The notes below the pieces were generated by a model. The model saw nothing but the letters and a program-made list of their open reading frames with translations, had not been told where the DNA came from and did no database searches. From positions 62,001 to 126,000 of the forward strand of contig CAIWNE010000094.1 in the NCBI GenBank assembly GCA_903913915.1: a stretch of 64,000 nucleotides of DNA. The letters run 5' to 3'. Below are positions 1-8,080 of this stretch, piece by piece. The translations under genes and the position numbers were made by a program. The stretch is from an uncultured Opitutia bacterium (lineage in GTDB: Bacteria > Verrucomicrobiota > Verrucomicrobiia > Opitutales > UBA953). Position 1 is the first letter of the stretch. Each line of letters begins with the position of its first letter.

Positions 1-830
1 ACGAACTCCGTCGAAGCCGGCGCTTCCCATGCCCGGGTCTCGTGGCTCCAGTGCTCGCCCGGGCCGAGCTGGGGGTCGGGCAGGGCGTCAAGCTCCGGCG
101 CGATGCGCGTCATCACGTCGGCCGCGACCGCGTCGCTCAGTCTCTGCAGCCGCTCTGCGGTGACGCGCAGGGCAGGTTCAAGGATGAGGATGAGTCCTCC
201 CGGGGCCAGCCGGGCCTTGAGTTCGCCGAACCACTGGAGCATGGCCGCCTGGTCGAGCTGCGGCATCTCGTTGAGGACGAAGCCGGCGACGATCAGGTCG
301 AAAGGTCCATCAGGCCAGGTCTCCGGGCGCGAAGCATCGCCGATCCGCGTCTTGGTCGTGACATCCCCGCCGAGCGTCGCTTGGGCGAAGCTTTCCATCG
401 CGGCCAACGCGCTGGGAGACTTGTCGACGCCCTGAAGGTCGAGCTGGGCGAAGCCGGCCTGACGCAGGCGATGCGCGGCGGCGACACCGCAGGAGCCCGG
501 GCCGGAGCCGAGGTCGAGGATCGCCGGGCGTGCGCGGGAGGGTTTCCATCCGCGAAGTCCGCAGGCCTGTGCCAGCGCGAAAGAGGTGCGCGTGAAACTT
601 TGCGGCAGGAAAAACACGCCGTAGGCGGCGAGCAGCCGCGGGTCCGCGAAATAATCGGGGAATTTCTTGTCGGGCCGTTCGGTCGTGAAGAGGTCCGACA
701 GGTGCGCCACGGCCGGCGTCATGCGTTCCAAGGCTTCGTCGCCCGTCTTCTCGGTTGCCAGCTCCGCTTGGGCCACCCAGAAGGCTTCGGCTTCGGGCGG
801 ATAAGCGATCCGCGAATCAGTTGGCGACAT
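1..830 (-). CDS. Rsm22-like class I SAM-dependent methyltransferase (3' end cut by window edge)
   Basis: This open frame is absent from the supplied ORF track because it runs off the left edge; I translated it by hand. About 276 codons are visible, starting at ATG 828-830. A leader of about 95 residues with 'DYFADPRLLAAYGVFFLPQS' precedes a Rossmann methyltransferase core: motif I 'AILDLGSGPGSCG', acidic ribose-binding 'GVDKSPSALAAM', motif IV 'DLIVAGFVLNEM', then 'APGGLILILEPALR'. The combination of the leader with LDLGSGPGS and VLNEM fits the Rsm22 family of ribosome-associated methyltransferases (family knowledge). The substrate cannot be read from sequence. The start lies inside the last codons of recR (14-bp overlap), so it is the third gene of a ybaB-recR-methyltransferase unit. 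A generic SAM methyltransferase is the alternative. Confidence 0.75.
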   Translation of the reverse strand, partial: MSPTDSRIAYPPEAEAFWVAQAELATEKTGDEALERMTPAVAHLSDLFTTERPDKKFPDYFADPRLLAAYGVFFLPQSFTRTSFALAQACGLRGWKPSRARPAILDLGSGPGSCGVAAAHRLRQAGFAQLDLQGVDKSPSALAAMESFAQATLGGDVTTKTRIGDASRPETWPDGPFDLIVAGFVLNEMPQLDQAAMLQWFGELKARLAPGGLILILEPALRVTAERLQRLSDAVAADVMTRIAPELDALPDPQLGPGEHWSHETRAWEAPASTEF

Positions 831-1419
831 CGCGACGGCCCTCCAGCGCGCTGCGCAGCGTGGCCGGATCGGCGAAGGTCAGTCCGCTGCCGCTGGGCAG
901 GCCGAAGCCGATGCGGGATATCTTGATCGTCGGTCGCACGGCATGGATCGCCTCGCTGATGTAATGGCAGGTGGCTTCGCCTTCGATGTCATTGCCGAGC
1001 GCCAGGACGACTTCCGAGATCGGTTCGTCTCGCAGGCGCTGTTCGAAGCTGGCCAGGTTCAGCTGATCGGGGCCGACGCCGTTGATGGGGGAAAGCCGGC
1101 CGTGCAGCACGTGATAGGTGCCGCGATAGGCGGCCGAGCGCTCGATGGCCATCAGGTCCGGGACCTGTTCGACGACGCAGACCGACGCGGGGTGGCGTTT
1201 CACGTCCAGGCAGACCGGGCAGAGTTCGGCTTCGGCGAGGCTGCCGCAACGCGCGCAACGTCGGACGGCCGCGGCCGCCGCCTGGAGTGATTCGAGCAAG
1301 GGGGCCAGCTTGCCGGGACGTTCGACGAGCAGGTGCAGGGCGATGCGTTCGGCGGAGCGGTGCCCCATGCCGGGAAGCATCTTGAGGATCTGGCGGACCT
1401 TGTCGAAGGAAGGAGTCAC
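817..1419 (-). CDS. recR: Recombination mediator RecR
   Basis: RecR forms a DNA-clamping ring that helps RecF/RecO load RecA at gaps and stalled forks. The 200-aa length is typical. The N-terminal helix-hairpin-helix 'LKMLPGMGHRSAERIALHLL' is followed by a C4 zinc finger (CARC...CPVC, about residues 60-80) and a Toprim domain containing 'VVEQVPDLMAIE' and 'LALGNDIEGEATC'. The start is GTG at 1417-1419, 6 nt after the ybaB stop. The ybaB-recR pairing is conserved across bacteria; the usual upstream dnaX is not here. Confidence 0.95.
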   Translation of the reverse strand: MTPSFDKVRQILKMLPGMGHRSAERIALHLLVERPGKLAPLLESLQAAAAAVRRCARCGSLAEAELCPVCLDVKRHPASVCVVEQVPDLMAIERSAAYRGTYHVLHGRLSPINGVGPDQLNLASFEQRLRDEPISEVVLALGNDIEGEATCHYISEAIHAVRPTIKISRIGFGLPSGSGLTFADPATLRSALEGRRDVAN

Positions 1420-1425
1420 GAGCGA

Positions 1426-1731
1426 TCACATCCCGGGCAGGGAGAAACCGGCCGTCGCCTTGGACATCGTGGCCTCGTGCAGCTCGCGTGCCTTGGCGGA
1501 GGCCTCCTGGAGGGCGGCCACGAGGGCCTGCTCGACCATCGCCTTGTCTTCCTTGATGAACTCGGGATCGATCGACAGGGCAAGGACCAGGCCGTGGCCG
1601 TTGACCGTGACCTTGATGGCGCCGCCGCCGTGGGAGACTTCGAGTCGCTCCGCGGTCAGCTGCTGTTGGGCCTCGGCGATGCCTCGCTGCATCTTCTGGG
1701 CCTGTTTGAGGAGTTTGCCTACGCCTGCCAT
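1426..1731 (-). CDS. ybaB: YbaB/EbfC family nucleoid-associated protein
   Basis: This is a small dimeric DNA-binding protein of 101 aa, the usual family length. It has an N-terminal helix 'LLKQAQKMQRGIAEAQQQL', a beta-hairpin carrying 'VTVNGHGLVLALSIDPEF', and a C-terminal helix. It is first in the ybaB-recR operon. A TTGACT element lies 37 nt upstream of the ATG on the minus strand and could serve as a -35 box, but the matching -10 is poor. Confidence 0.93.
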   Translation of the reverse strand: MAGVGKLLKQAQKMQRGIAEAQQQLTAERLEVSHGGGAIKVTVNGHGLVLALSIDPEFIKEDKAMVEQALVAALQEASAKARELHEATMSKATAGFSLPGM

Positions 1732-1792
1732 AGTGCTTCCAGAGTCCCGAGCGAGGCGGGGGAGTCAAGGTAGACCCGCCGTCCGCTCCCTG

Positions 1793-1799
1793 CTTGCCA
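1793..1799 (+). promoter_or_regulatory. TTGCC box 35 nt upstream of the DUF971 start
   Basis: CTTGCCA occurs with its TTG at 1794, exactly 35 nt before ATG 1829. The same box and distance recur before phoH, the RmlD-like gene, uppP and glmM in this window. No convincing -10 hexamer follows here, so this is the weakest member of the set. Confidence 0.3.
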
Positions 1800-1828
1800 C
1801 TCGCAGGCATGGAGGCAGGGTGTGAAGC

Positions 1829-2131
1829 ATGCGGCCGCCGCGAGACCTTCAGATCATCGGAGACTTCGTCGCCATCACCTGGGACGACGGCCTTGAACAG
1901 TGCCTGCGCTCCGAGCGTCTCCGCGAGCTTTCCCCCAGCGCAGAGAACATGGGCGAAGTCGACATCCTGGGTCAACGCTGGGGGGGCGACGGACCGCGAC
2001 GCTTCCCCGGGGTCACCGTCACCGGACTGAGCCGAGTCGGGAACTATGCCGTCACCTTCGAGTTCAGCGACGGACATCGCACCGGCATCTACAGTTGGGA
2101 ATACCTGCGTTCCATCGACGACGCGAAATAG
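1829..2131 (+). CDS. DUF971 / GBBH-like N-terminal domain protein
   Basis: The 100-aa protein consists of a single gamma-butyrobetaine-hydroxylase-like N-terminal domain (DUF971). Visible signatures are 'ITWDDG' near the N-terminus and 'VGNYAVTFEFSDGHRTGIYSWEYLR' at the end, split here by family convention into the core strand and the GIYSWEYLR motif. Stand-alone members are small, probably metal-binding proteins sometimes linked to iron-sulfur metabolism; no reaction can be assigned from sequence. It is divergent from ybaB and lies 45 nt upstream of the PhoH gene on the same strand. Confidence 0.85.
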   Translation: MRPPRDLQIIGDFVAITWDDGLEQCLRSERLRELSPSAENMGEVDILGQRWGGDGPRRFPGVTVTGLSRVGNYAVTFEFSDGHRTGIYSWEYLRSIDDAK

Positions 2132-2141
2132 TTTTTACAGG

Positions 2142-2169
2142 TTGCCCATCTTCCGGGACCGGCTACGGT
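2142..2169 (+). promoter_or_regulatory. Predicted phoH promoter (TTGCCC-N16-TACGGT)
   Basis: TTGCCC (2142-2147) and TACGGT (2164-2169) are separated by 16 nt. The -10 ends 7 nt before GTG 2177, so transcription would begin at or very near the start codon, giving a leaderless message. This rests on pattern only. Confidence 0.45.
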
Positions 2170-2176
2170 AGATGAC

Positions 2177-3712
2177 GTGAAAAAGACTTACGTCCTGGAC
2201 ACCAACGTACTGATTCACGATCCCGAGTCCCTGTTCAAGTTCGACGAGCACATCGTGGCGGTGCCCGTGGAAGTCTTGTCGGAGCTCGATCGCCTGAAGA
2301 CCCAGCAAGGTCAGCTCGGCGCCAGCGCGCGCCGCGTGAATCGCGCGATCCGCGGGCTCTTCGAGAACCGCGCGCTGAAGGAGATCGCCGAAGGCGATCC
2401 GTCCAAGCCCGGCGCCCTGCACGCGAAGCTGCGCGACGGCGGCGAACTCCGCATCGTGATCAACGAGACGCTCATCCGGGAGCATTTCAACGGGGCCAAG
2501 TCCGAGCGCGTCCGCGCCGTCTTCATGCAGGTGGACGCGCCCGACCACCGCATCATCGCCTCGGCGCTTTATCTCCGCGACACCTCCAAGGGCCCCGTGA
2601 TCCTGGTGACGAAGGACGCCTGCATGGCCCTCAAGGCCCAGGCCCTGGGCATGGACGTGCAGGACTACCGTAACGACCGGGTCGAGACCAGCGACGAGGG
2701 CAACTACCGGACGATCAAGGTGACCGCGGCGGCGATGCGCGACTTCCGCGAACTCGGTCAGGTCCAGGTAAAGGTGAAGGAAGAGCCGCCCCTCGTCATG
2801 AACGAGTACGTGATGTTCACGTCCGATTCCTGGACCGAGCCGGCCCGACACGTGGGCGAAGGCGCCTTCGTCCCGCTCGGCCTTTATCGCGAGTTCATGT
2901 CGTCGGACAGCGGCGCCCGCAAGGGGCTCCAGATGCCGCGCGGCATGCGCGTCATCCCCAAGAACTTCGAACAGTGGATCTTCCTTGATGCGCTCCTGAA
3001 TCCCGAGATCCGCCTCGTCACCTGCTTCGGTCGCGCCGGCACGGGCAAGACCTTCCTTTCCATCGCCGCGGCGCTCTCCCAGGTGCTGAGCGACTTTTCA
3101 CCCTACAAGAAGCTGTACGTCTCCCGCCCGGTCGTGCAGATCGGCAAGGACATCGGCGCGCTTCCCGGTTCCAAGGAAGAGAAGCTTTCTCCGTACATCC
3201 AGCCCTACTTCGACAACCTCGAGGTCCTGTTCTCCAAGAACGGCAACGCGGCCCCTACGCCGACCGCCAAGGAGGCCGTGGCCACCGATTCTCAGCGCCG
3301 CCAGAAGAAGGCTCAGGCGATGAAGACGCCCCAGCCGATCTTCGGGTCGCAATTCCAGGCCATCAACCAACCCCGCAAGCCCTATCAGTGGCTCATCGAT
3401 TCGGGTCTGATCGAGATCGAGGCGATGACGTTCATCCGCGGCCGCTCCATCGGTCATGCGTTCATGATCGTGGACGAAGCCCAGAACATGACCCCGCATG
3501 AGGCCAAGACGGTCATCACCCGTATCGGCGAAGGCTCCAAGGTCGTCCTCATCGGCGACTTGGATCAGGTCGACACCCCTTATCTGGACGGCAAGTCCAA
3601 CGGGCTCATCCATACCCATGAGCGCATGAAGGGTCACGCCATCACCGCGAACGTCCGCCTGCTCAACGGCGTCCGCAGCGCCCTTTCCGAGCTCGCCGCG
3701 CAGCTGATGTGA
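2177..3712 (+). CDS. PIN-PhoH family ATPase (YlaK/PhoH2-like)
   Basis: This is a two-domain cytoplasmic protein of 511 aa. An N-terminal PIN nuclease domain (about 1-150) starts with 'YVLDTNVLIHDPE' and has further acidic positions at 'VPVEVLSELDRLK' and 'VTKDA'. A PhoH P-loop ATPase (about 255-511) has Walker A 'GRAGTGKT' near residue 285 and Walker B 'MIVDEAQNMTP' near 430. The family couples RNA unwinding with PIN RNase activity (family knowledge). Between the ATPase strands lies a charged, low-complexity insertion of about 40 residues, around 355-395. The start is GTG; the only nearby ATG (2172) reads into a stop. Confidence 0.92.
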   Translation: MKKTYVLDTNVLIHDPESLFKFDEHIVAVPVEVLSELDRLKTQQGQLGASARRVNRAIRGLFENRALKEIAEGDPSKPGALHAKLRDGGELRIVINETLIREHFNGAKSERVRAVFMQVDAPDHRIIASALYLRDTSKGPVILVTKDACMALKAQALGMDVQDYRNDRVETSDEGNYRTIKVTAAAMRDFRELGQVQVKVKEEPPLVMNEYVMFTSDSWTEPARHVGEGAFVPLGLYREFMSSDSGARKGLQMPRGMRVIPKNFEQWIFLDALLNPEIRLVTCFGRAGTGKTFLSIAAALSQVLSDFSPYKKLYVSRPVVQIGKDIGALPGSKEEKLSPYIQPYFDNLEVLFSKNGNAAPTPTAKEAVATDSQRRQKKAQAMKTPQPIFGSQFQAINQPRKPYQWLIDSGLIEIEAMTFIRGRSIGHAFMIVDEAQNMTPHEAKTVITRIGEGSKVVLIGDLDQVDTPYLDGKSNGLIHTHERMKGHAITANVRLLNGVRSALSELAAQLM

Positions 3713-3719
3713 GCAACTT

Positions 3720-3735
3720 CCCGCCCCCGGGCGGG
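3720..3735. other. GC-only inverted repeat after phoH
   Basis: CCCGCCC and GGGCGGG flank a 2-nt centre, 7 nt after the phoH stop. It could pause or terminate phoH transcripts, or form in the mutS leader. There is no following T-run, so it is not a classical intrinsic terminator. Confidence 0.3.
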
Positions 3736-3790
3736 CGGGGAGGGTAGTCCGTTCTTGCGCCTGCGTTTGCGGGGAGTTTCCCTGCAACCA

Positions 3791-6334
3791 GTGGAAAAAG
3801 AAACCCCGATGCAGCGGCAGTACCGCGAGTTTCGTGAGAAGCTCGCGGCGGGGACCATCTTGCTTTTCCGCCTAGGCGATTTCTATGAGGTCTTCGGGGA
3901 GGATGCGGAGATCGCGGCGAAGGTCCTTGGCCTCACGCTGACCAAACGTCACGAGACCCCGATGGCCGGCCTGCCTCATCATGCCGCCCCGGCCTATGTC
4001 AACCGCTTGCTCGCGGCGGGCTGGAAGGTGGCGATCTGCGACCAGCTCGAGGCTCCGGTGGCCGGCAAGCTGGTTCGCCGCGGACTCACGCGCATCCTGA
4101 CGCCGGGAACGGCGCTTGAGGACTCGCAGCTCGATTCGCGGCGTGGCAATTATCTGGCGGCGCTCGCTTGGGACAAGGAAGGCTGGCATGCCTCCTGGCT
4201 CGATGTCTCGACGGCCGATTTCCGGCTGGCGACGGACACCTCTCCCGCGCGCCTGCTTCCGTTGCTGCACTCCGTCTCGCCGCGGGAAATCATCCTTCCC
4301 GAAGGGCTCGAGCCTTCTCCGGCCGACCGCGAGGCGTTGGAAGTCTTCCTGCAAGGAAGGGCCGTCTCGCGTCTCCCGGGGTGGAATTTCGATGGCGCCG
4401 CCGGCGCCCGGCTCGTCGCCCAGACGCTTTCCGTCCACGGGCTGGCCGGCTTCGGCCTGACCGATGAGCATCCCGCGCTCGGCGCCGCCGGCGCCGTCCT
4501 CGGCTATGTGACGGATTCGCTCTGCGATCGTCCGAAGAACCTTTTCCGGCTCATCGAGACGAAGCTCGGCTCGTCGGTGCTGCTGGATGCCGCTTCGTCG
4601 CGCAATCTGGAGCTGTTCGCCTCCTCGGACGGGCGTCGCGAAGGTTCCCTGCTCGAGACGATCGACCGCACGGAGACCCCTTCGGGCGCGCGTCTCCTGG
4701 CCCTGTGGCTCGCCGAACCTTCGACGGACCTCGCGACGATTTCGCGGAGACAGGACGCCGTCGGCGAATTCTTCAAGCATCCCGGGGCGTCTTCCCGCGT
4801 GGGGGAATCGCTTCGCGGAGTGCGCGACATCGCGCGCATCCTGGCGCGGCTGCAGAACCGCCTCCGTAATCCGCGCGAACTGGGCGGCGTGCGCGATACG
4901 CTCCGCTCGCTGCCTCCGATCCGCGAGGAACTACTCGCGTTGCCCGGCGGCGCGCTGGCCGACCAGGCGGGACGGATCAATCCTGAACCCGGCCTGCTCG
5001 CCCGGCTGGAAGCCGCGCTCGGCGACGAGCTTCCGGTCGACCTGAGCGAAGGCGGGGCTTTGCGGGCCGGCTTCGACGCCGAGCTCGACCGTCTCCGTTC
5101 GATGGCTTCGGATAGCAAGGGGTGGATCGCCGAATTCGAGCGCAACGAGCAGAACCGGACCGGCATCAAGTCCCTCAAGGTCCGTTACAACGGCGCCTTC
5201 GGCTATGCCATCGAGATCACCAAGGCCAACCTGGCCGCCGTGCCGGCCGACTATATCCGCAAGCAGACGATGGTGAACGCCGAGCGTTTCACGACGGAAG
5301 AACTTCGCGCCAAGGAGCGGGAAGTGTTGCGCGCCGACGAGCAGGCCCTGGCCCGCGAGACCGAACTTTTCCAGGCCTTGCTCGCCGAAGTGGTCGCCCG
5401 GACCGAATCTTTGCTGGGTACCGCCCAGGCGGTCGCCGAAGTCGACATCTTGCGCGGTTGGGCCGAACTCGCCCGCGAAGCCAGTTGGACCAAGCCTGTC
5501 GTCGACGATTCCGACGTCCTCGAGATCGAGCAAGGTCGCCACCCGGTGGTGGAAAAAATGCTGCGGTCTCGTCCGGGTGCAGGCTCTTTCGTGCCCAACG
5601 ACACCCGCCTCAGCAGCTCCGGCGCGCAGATCGCCTTGCTCACCGGGCCCAACATGGCCGGCAAATCGACGTACATCCGCCAGGTCGCTTTGATCGCCAT
5701 GCTCGCCCATCTTGGTTGCTGGGTCCCGGCGACGTCGGCGCGAGTCGGGCTGGTGGACCGTATCTTCTGCCGCGTCGGGGCTTCCGACGAACTTTCGCGC
5801 GGCAATTCGACCTTCATGGTCGAGATGAACGAGACCGCCAACATCCTCAACAACGCGACGAACCGATCCTTGGTCGTGCTCGACGAGATCGGTCGAGGCA
5901 CGAGCACCTACGACGGCATCAGCATCGCGTGGGCCGTCGCCGAACACCTGCACGGCGGCGCCGAGGCCGGCCCGCGCACCTTGTTCGCCACGCACTATCA
6001 CGAGCTCACGAAGCTGGCCGACTCCATGAAGCGGCTTCGTAACTGGTCCGTCGCCGTCAAGGAGTGGAAGGATGAGATCGTCTTCGTCCGTCGGGTCGTC
6101 CCTGGCGCCGCCGACCGTTCCTATGGTATCCAGGTCGCCCGGCTCGCCGGCATGCCTCCGGCCGTCGTTCAGCGCGCCCGGGAGATCCTGGGCGGCCTCG
6201 AGGCCGGGTCTGGGTTGCCCTCCAAGGCCATGCCGATGGCCGGCGTGGCCAAGGTCGCCGGCGAGACTCCGAAGTCCTCACAGGCCAAGCCTAAGGCCAA
6301 GGAAGCCGGACCTGAGCTGGACCTCTTCGCCTAG
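3791..6334 (+). CDS. mutS: DNA mismatch repair protein MutS
   Basis: MutS recognises mismatches and recruits MutL. The mismatch-reading motif 'GDFYEVF' (Phe-X-Glu) is near the N-terminus, followed by the connector, the lever/clamp domains, and an ABC ATPase with Walker A 'GPNMAGKST' (about residue 620), Walker B 'LVVLDEIGRGTS' and 'FATHYHEL'. The tail ends in 'ELDLFA', typical of MutS1. About 847 aa from GTG 3791. The start is uncertain: TTG 3755 has a GGAGG 11 nt upstream and gives 859 aa, while ATG 3809 gives 841 aa. The stop TAG shares the palindrome CTAG with the stop of the convergent gene. Confidence 0.95.
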   Translation: MEKETPMQRQYREFREKLAAGTILLFRLGDFYEVFGEDAEIAAKVLGLTLTKRHETPMAGLPHHAAPAYVNRLLAAGWKVAICDQLEAPVAGKLVRRGLTRILTPGTALEDSQLDSRRGNYLAALAWDKEGWHASWLDVSTADFRLATDTSPARLLPLLHSVSPREIILPEGLEPSPADREALEVFLQGRAVSRLPGWNFDGAAGARLVAQTLSVHGLAGFGLTDEHPALGAAGAVLGYVTDSLCDRPKNLFRLIETKLGSSVLLDAASSRNLELFASSDGRREGSLLETIDRTETPSGARLLALWLAEPSTDLATISRRQDAVGEFFKHPGASSRVGESLRGVRDIARILARLQNRLRNPRELGGVRDTLRSLPPIREELLALPGGALADQAGRINPEPGLLARLEAALGDELPVDLSEGGALRAGFDAELDRLRSMASDSKGWIAEFERNEQNRTGIKSLKVRYNGAFGYAIEITKANLAAVPADYIRKQTMVNAERFTTEELRAKEREVLRADEQALARETELFQALLAEVVARTESLLGTAQAVAEVDILRGWAELAREASWTKPVVDDSDVLEIEQGRHPVVEKMLRSRPGAGSFVPNDTRLSSSGAQIALLTGPNMAGKSTYIRQVALIAMLAHLGCWVPATSARVGLVDRIFCRVGASDELSRGNSTFMVEMNETANILNNATNRSLVVLDEIGRGTSTYDGISIAWAVAEHLHGGAEAGPRTLFATHYHELTKLADSMKRLRNWSVAVKEWKDEIVFVRRVVPGAADRSYGIQVARLAGMPPAVVQRAREILGGLEAGSGLPSKAMPMAGVAKVAGETPKSSQAKPKAKEAGPELDLFA

Positions 6335-7026
6335 ATCCGTTCGTTCCACTCGCGGGAGGAGAACTTCCCCCACGTGCCTTCGTGGTCGAACTGATTGTAC
6401 GTCGGCTCGGCTACCGGCATCGCCGGGCTTTGCAGCACCTCGCTGAGGGTGCGGATGAAATCTTTCTCGAAGCGTTGCCAGTCGCAGCCGGCCAGGAAAG
6501 GCCGCCACACGTATCCTTCGAGGAGCAGGCCTTTGCGGGTGCGTTTCTGCGCGGCGCCGGCCACCTTGCGGCCGTCGTCGCTGCGGACGAGGTCGTTGGG
6601 TTCGGCGCGGCGCGAGCAATCGTCAGGCGACTGGAAGTCGCGCGTGCCTGCGGGCATCGGGGCGAGCTTCACCGGCAGGCCTTGCAGCAGCAGGGCCTGC
6701 AACAACGCCTCATGGACAGCCGTATAACTTGCCATGGCGTCAGCCTTGAAGAGGGGGTGCGTCGGAGGAATGACGAGGGCGAAGGTCCAGTCGTCCAGAT
6801 GCGAGACGAGCCCGCCGCCGGTGCAACGTCGGACGAGCGGATAGCGTGCCGGAACCTGAGCCCGGTATTTGGCCCAAGGCTGGGAGACGCCGAACGTGTA
6901 AGCGGGTTCGGACCAGGCGTAGGCCCTGAAGCGGACGTTTTCCGGGGCGGGGTAGAACTCCAGCAGCATCAGGTCCGCCGCCATGTTGGCGACCGCATCG
7001 GCGGCCTGTCGGGGGAGAACGTCCAT
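6331..7026 (-). CDS. Lipoate-protein ligase / octanoyltransferase family protein
   Basis: This BPL/LplA/LipB-fold protein of 231 aa handles attachment of lipoyl or octanoyl groups to lipoyl domains. Motifs are 'RRCTGGGLVSH' (the RRxTGGG acyl-binding loop, about residue 65) and 'RKVAGAAQKR' followed by 'GLLLEG'. A cysteine in 'DDCSRRAEPNDLV' sits where LipM-type octanoyltransferases carry their catalytic Cys, so acyl transfer is as likely as ATP-dependent ligation. The LplA C-terminal domain is absent. It follows the RmlD-like gene by 2 nt and converges on mutS with a 4-bp shared-stop overlap. Confidence 0.8.
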   Translation of the reverse strand: MDVLPRQAADAVANMAADLMLLEFYPAPENVRFRAYAWSEPAYTFGVSQPWAKYRAQVPARYPLVRRCTGGGLVSHLDDWTFALVIPPTHPLFKADAMASYTAVHEALLQALLLQGLPVKLAPMPAGTRDFQSPDDCSRRAEPNDLVRSDDGRKVAGAAQKRTRKGLLLEGYVWRPFLAGCDWQRFEKDFIRTLSEVLQSPAMPVAEPTYNQFDHEGTWGKFSSREWNERI

Positions 7027-7028
7027 GT

Positions 7029-7994
7029 TCAGAAGTCTATGCCTTTTTCCAGCCTACGCACGACCTTTCGACCGGTGGTCTGCTCATACCAGTCTTCGCA
7101 CCCCCTGGGGACGCGTAGTTGCGCGAGCTGTTCCTCGAAGGATTGGGCCGACGTACGCAACTTGCCCGCAAGCGGATGGAGCCTCAGGCTGAGGTCGCGG
7201 GGTCGCGAAGCCGCGGCGGGGACTTCTGCCCGGCTGACCGGACGGACGAGCGCGTCGGCATCGAGGCCGAAGTGGCGGGCGATCCGGACGCCGATCTCAT
7301 GTCGGCTCATGGCTTCCGTGCCCGCCCAATGATAAAGTCCGGAGAGGTTGGCTCGTTCGCACAGCTCGATGGCGACGTCGGCGAGATTGGACGCCTCGAC
7401 GGGCTGGCGGATCTCGTCGGTGAAGAGCGTAGCCGGCTTGCCCTCCTTCCATGAAGCGAAAAGCCGTTCGTGGAGTCCGCGGTCCCCGCTGACCGAGTTG
7501 CCGATGATGGGAGAGGTGCGGAGGACGGCGGCGTGCTCGCGGCCGAAGCGGAGGACTTCCACTTCGGCGGCCGCCTTGGTCTCCCCGTAGAGATTCAGCG
7601 GCGCCGGCGTATCGGTGGGCTGATAGCCGCCGGATTTCCCGTCGAAGACCGTGTCGGTGGAGAGATGGACGAGCTTGGCCCCGAGATGGAACGATAGCTG
7701 CGCCAGCTTCTTCGGCACGTCGGTATTGAGTTTCCTCGCCCGTTCGGGTTCCGCCAGGCAGGCCTCGATCGTCGGCAGGGCGGCGCAATGGACGATGGCA
7801 TGGGGGAACTCCTCGAGGAGCAGGGCTTCGAGGGCGGCCTCGTCGCAAAGATCGAAGGCGCTCGCTTGTGCCACTCCTGGGATCGTCGGCGCACGGGCGC
7901 CGCCCAGGGCCAGCACCTGATATCCGCGACGCAGGGCGGCGAGGCAGACTTCACGACCCAGGAATCCGGAAGCGCCGGTGACGACGAGTTTCAT
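7029..7994 (-). CDS. RmlD-like NAD(P)-dependent sugar reductase
   Basis: This is an extended short-chain dehydrogenase of the RmlD substrate-binding family, 321 aa. The nucleotide-binding motif is 'VTGASGFLGREV' at the N-terminus, 'VHLSTDTVFDGKSGG' is the Ser/Thr active-site strand, and 'NLYGETKAAAE' supplies the YxxxK pair. RmlD reduces dTDP-4-dehydrorhamnose, but no rmlA, rmlB or rmlC lies nearby, so the substrate is open. The start is supported by a promoter ending 6 nt upstream. Confidence 0.8.
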   Translation of the reverse strand: MKLVVTGASGFLGREVCLAALRRGYQVLALGGARAPTIPGVAQASAFDLCDEAALEALLLEEFPHAIVHCAALPTIEACLAEPERARKLNTDVPKKLAQLSFHLGAKLVHLSTDTVFDGKSGGYQPTDTPAPLNLYGETKAAAEVEVLRFGREHAAVLRTSPIIGNSVSGDRGLHERLFASWKEGKPATLFTDEIRQPVEASNLADVAIELCERANLSGLYHWAGTEAMSRHEIGVRIARHFGLDADALVRPVSRAEVPAAASRPRDLSLRLHPLAGKLRTSAQSFEEQLAQLRVPRGCEDWYEQTTGRKVVRRLEKGIDF

Positions 7995-8000
7995 GCGGCA

Positions 8001-8029
8001 CGCATAAGCCTCGTCGCCGCCAGTGGCAA
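8001..8029 (-). promoter_or_regulatory. Predicted promoter of the RmlD-like gene (TTGCCA-N17-TATGCG)
   Basis: On the minus strand TTGCCA (8029-8024), a 17-nt spacer and TATGCG (8006-8001) are followed by only 6 nt before ATG 7994. This is the clearest leaderless arrangement in the window. Its -35 box forms a 7-bp inverted repeat (TGGCAAG-N20-CTTGCCA) with the -35 box of the divergent hisC promoter. Confidence 0.5.
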
Positions 8030-8051
8030 GAGGGGAGGGGCTCGCTCACGC

Positions 8052-8080
8052 TTGCCAATCCTTGGAACAGCCGCATTGAT
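8052..8080 (+). promoter_or_regulatory. Predicted hisC promoter (TTGCCA-N17-ATTGAT)
   Basis: TTGCCA at 8052-8057 and a weak -10 ATTGAT at 8075-8080 precede ATG 8091 by 10 nt. It is the mirror image of the RmlD-like gene promoter across a 20-nt centre. Confidence 0.4.

Noticed and set aside
989-2077. 362-aa minus-strand ORF across recR/ybaB, considered as a dnaX remnant
   Set aside because: The expected partner of ybaB-recR is dnaX, but this frame has no Walker A or AAA motif and overlaps two real genes.
3720-3735. GC hairpin after phoH as an intrinsic terminator
   Set aside because: The loop is only 2 nt and no T-run follows. I list it only as a repeat.
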